From Ramlibacter sp. WS9 (lineage in GTDB: Bacteria; Pseudomonadota; Gammaproteobacteria; Burkholderiales; Burkholderiaceae_C), in NCBI RefSeq assembly GCF_003797765.1, contig NZ_RKMB01000008.1, positions 124,001-188,000 on the forward strand: 64,000 nucleotides of DNA, in the 5' to 3' direction. The notes beneath the pieces were generated by a model, which saw nothing but the letters and a program-made list of their open reading frames with translations, searched no databases and was not told the origin of the DNA. The position numbers and the translations under genes were made by a program. Every line of letters begins with the position of its first letter. The first letter of the stretch is position 1. This document shows positions 63,918 through 64,000 of the stretch, one piece after another.

Positions 63918-64000
63918 GCGACGCCTTGCCCCCGGGCGCCATCACTTTCTCGACGGTGCCCTTCATGCGCCTGCTGGGCATCCGCCGCGAGTTCTCGCGC
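63914..64000 (+). CDS. Start of a PaaI-like thioesterase gene (partial)
   Basis: A GTG at 63914 overlaps the ligase remnant stop (GTGA) and opens a frame to the window end reading GAITFSTVPFMRLLGIRREFSR. The PFMRLLGIRREFS pattern is like the start of hotdog-fold PaaI/acyl-CoA thioesterases. Only 29 residues are visible, so the assignment is tentative. Confidence 0.5.
   Translation, partial: MSDALPPGAITFSTVPFMRLLGIRREFSR

Overview
The window looks like a chromosomal catabolic region from a GC-rich betaproteobacterium of the Burkholderiales (Comamonadaceae or Alcaligenaceae type). The basis is the very high GC codon use, three Bug/TctC-type periplasmic binding proteins, many AraC, TetR, MarR and Crp regulators, and dense operons for CoA-linked catabolism. 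No rRNA, tRNA, CRISPR array or complete insertion sequence was seen. Coding density is high, with many 4-base ATGA or GTGA overlaps.

Layout. (1) 1-3333, plus strand: end of a thiolase, an acyl-CoA dehydrogenase and an AraC regulator. (2) 3507-13010, plus strand: an acid-catabolism operon with an SDR, two mandelate racemase-type enolase-superfamily enzymes, two Bug receptors, a ketopantoate reductase-like enzyme and a 1179-residue indolepyruvate:ferredoxin oxidoreductase-type fusion. (3) 13091-25455, minus strand: a long operon with enoyl-CoA hydratase, CaiB-type CoA transferase, fumarylacetoacetase-like hydrolase, a form II coxSLM molybdenum hydroxylase, a DUF302 protein, a tandem CoxG protein, a Bug receptor, a flavin reductase, a small monooxygenase and an ABC binding protein. 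A divergent AraC regulator at 25557 is a close paralogue of the one at 2305. (4) 26821-39426: epoxide hydrolase-like protein, acetoacetyl-CoA synthetase/sorbosone dehydrogenase operon, nitronate monooxygenase/SDR pair, GST-kappa isomerase/CoA ligase pair, ChaC, enoyl-CoA hydratase and Crp regulator. Several promoters here share one palindromic operator, CGTT-N5-AACG. (5) 39463-47961: a tripartite RND pump flanked by two TetR regulators, then an SDR and a MarR regulator. (6) 48226-51630: two secreted lipoprotein esterases, one tannase/feruloyl esterase type and one type-B carboxylesterase. (7) 51685-52285: a decayed aldehyde dehydrogenase gene. (8) 52669-63589: a compositionally different, less GC-rich catabolic island with nine structural genes and its own AraC regulator. 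(9) 63678-64000: a 5'-truncated CoA ligase remnant and the start of a thioesterase-like gene.

The strongest unexplained signal is in the island. All three of its transcription units (alpha/beta hydrolase-alcohol dehydrogenase; SDR-membrane protein-haem/propeller protein-aldehyde dehydrogenase; cupin-CoA ligase) have the same promoter design: two 17-base half-sites in direct repeat with a 21-base phase, then exactly 21 bases to a TATCAT/TATGAT -10 box. This reads as a single regulon of the island's AraC protein. Its products suggest oxidation of an alcohol or ketone substrate, C-C cleavage or hydrolysis, and CoA activation, with a periplasmic c-haem/beta-propeller protein of unknown role. Pathway substrates throughout are inference; the families and motifs are read from the sequence.
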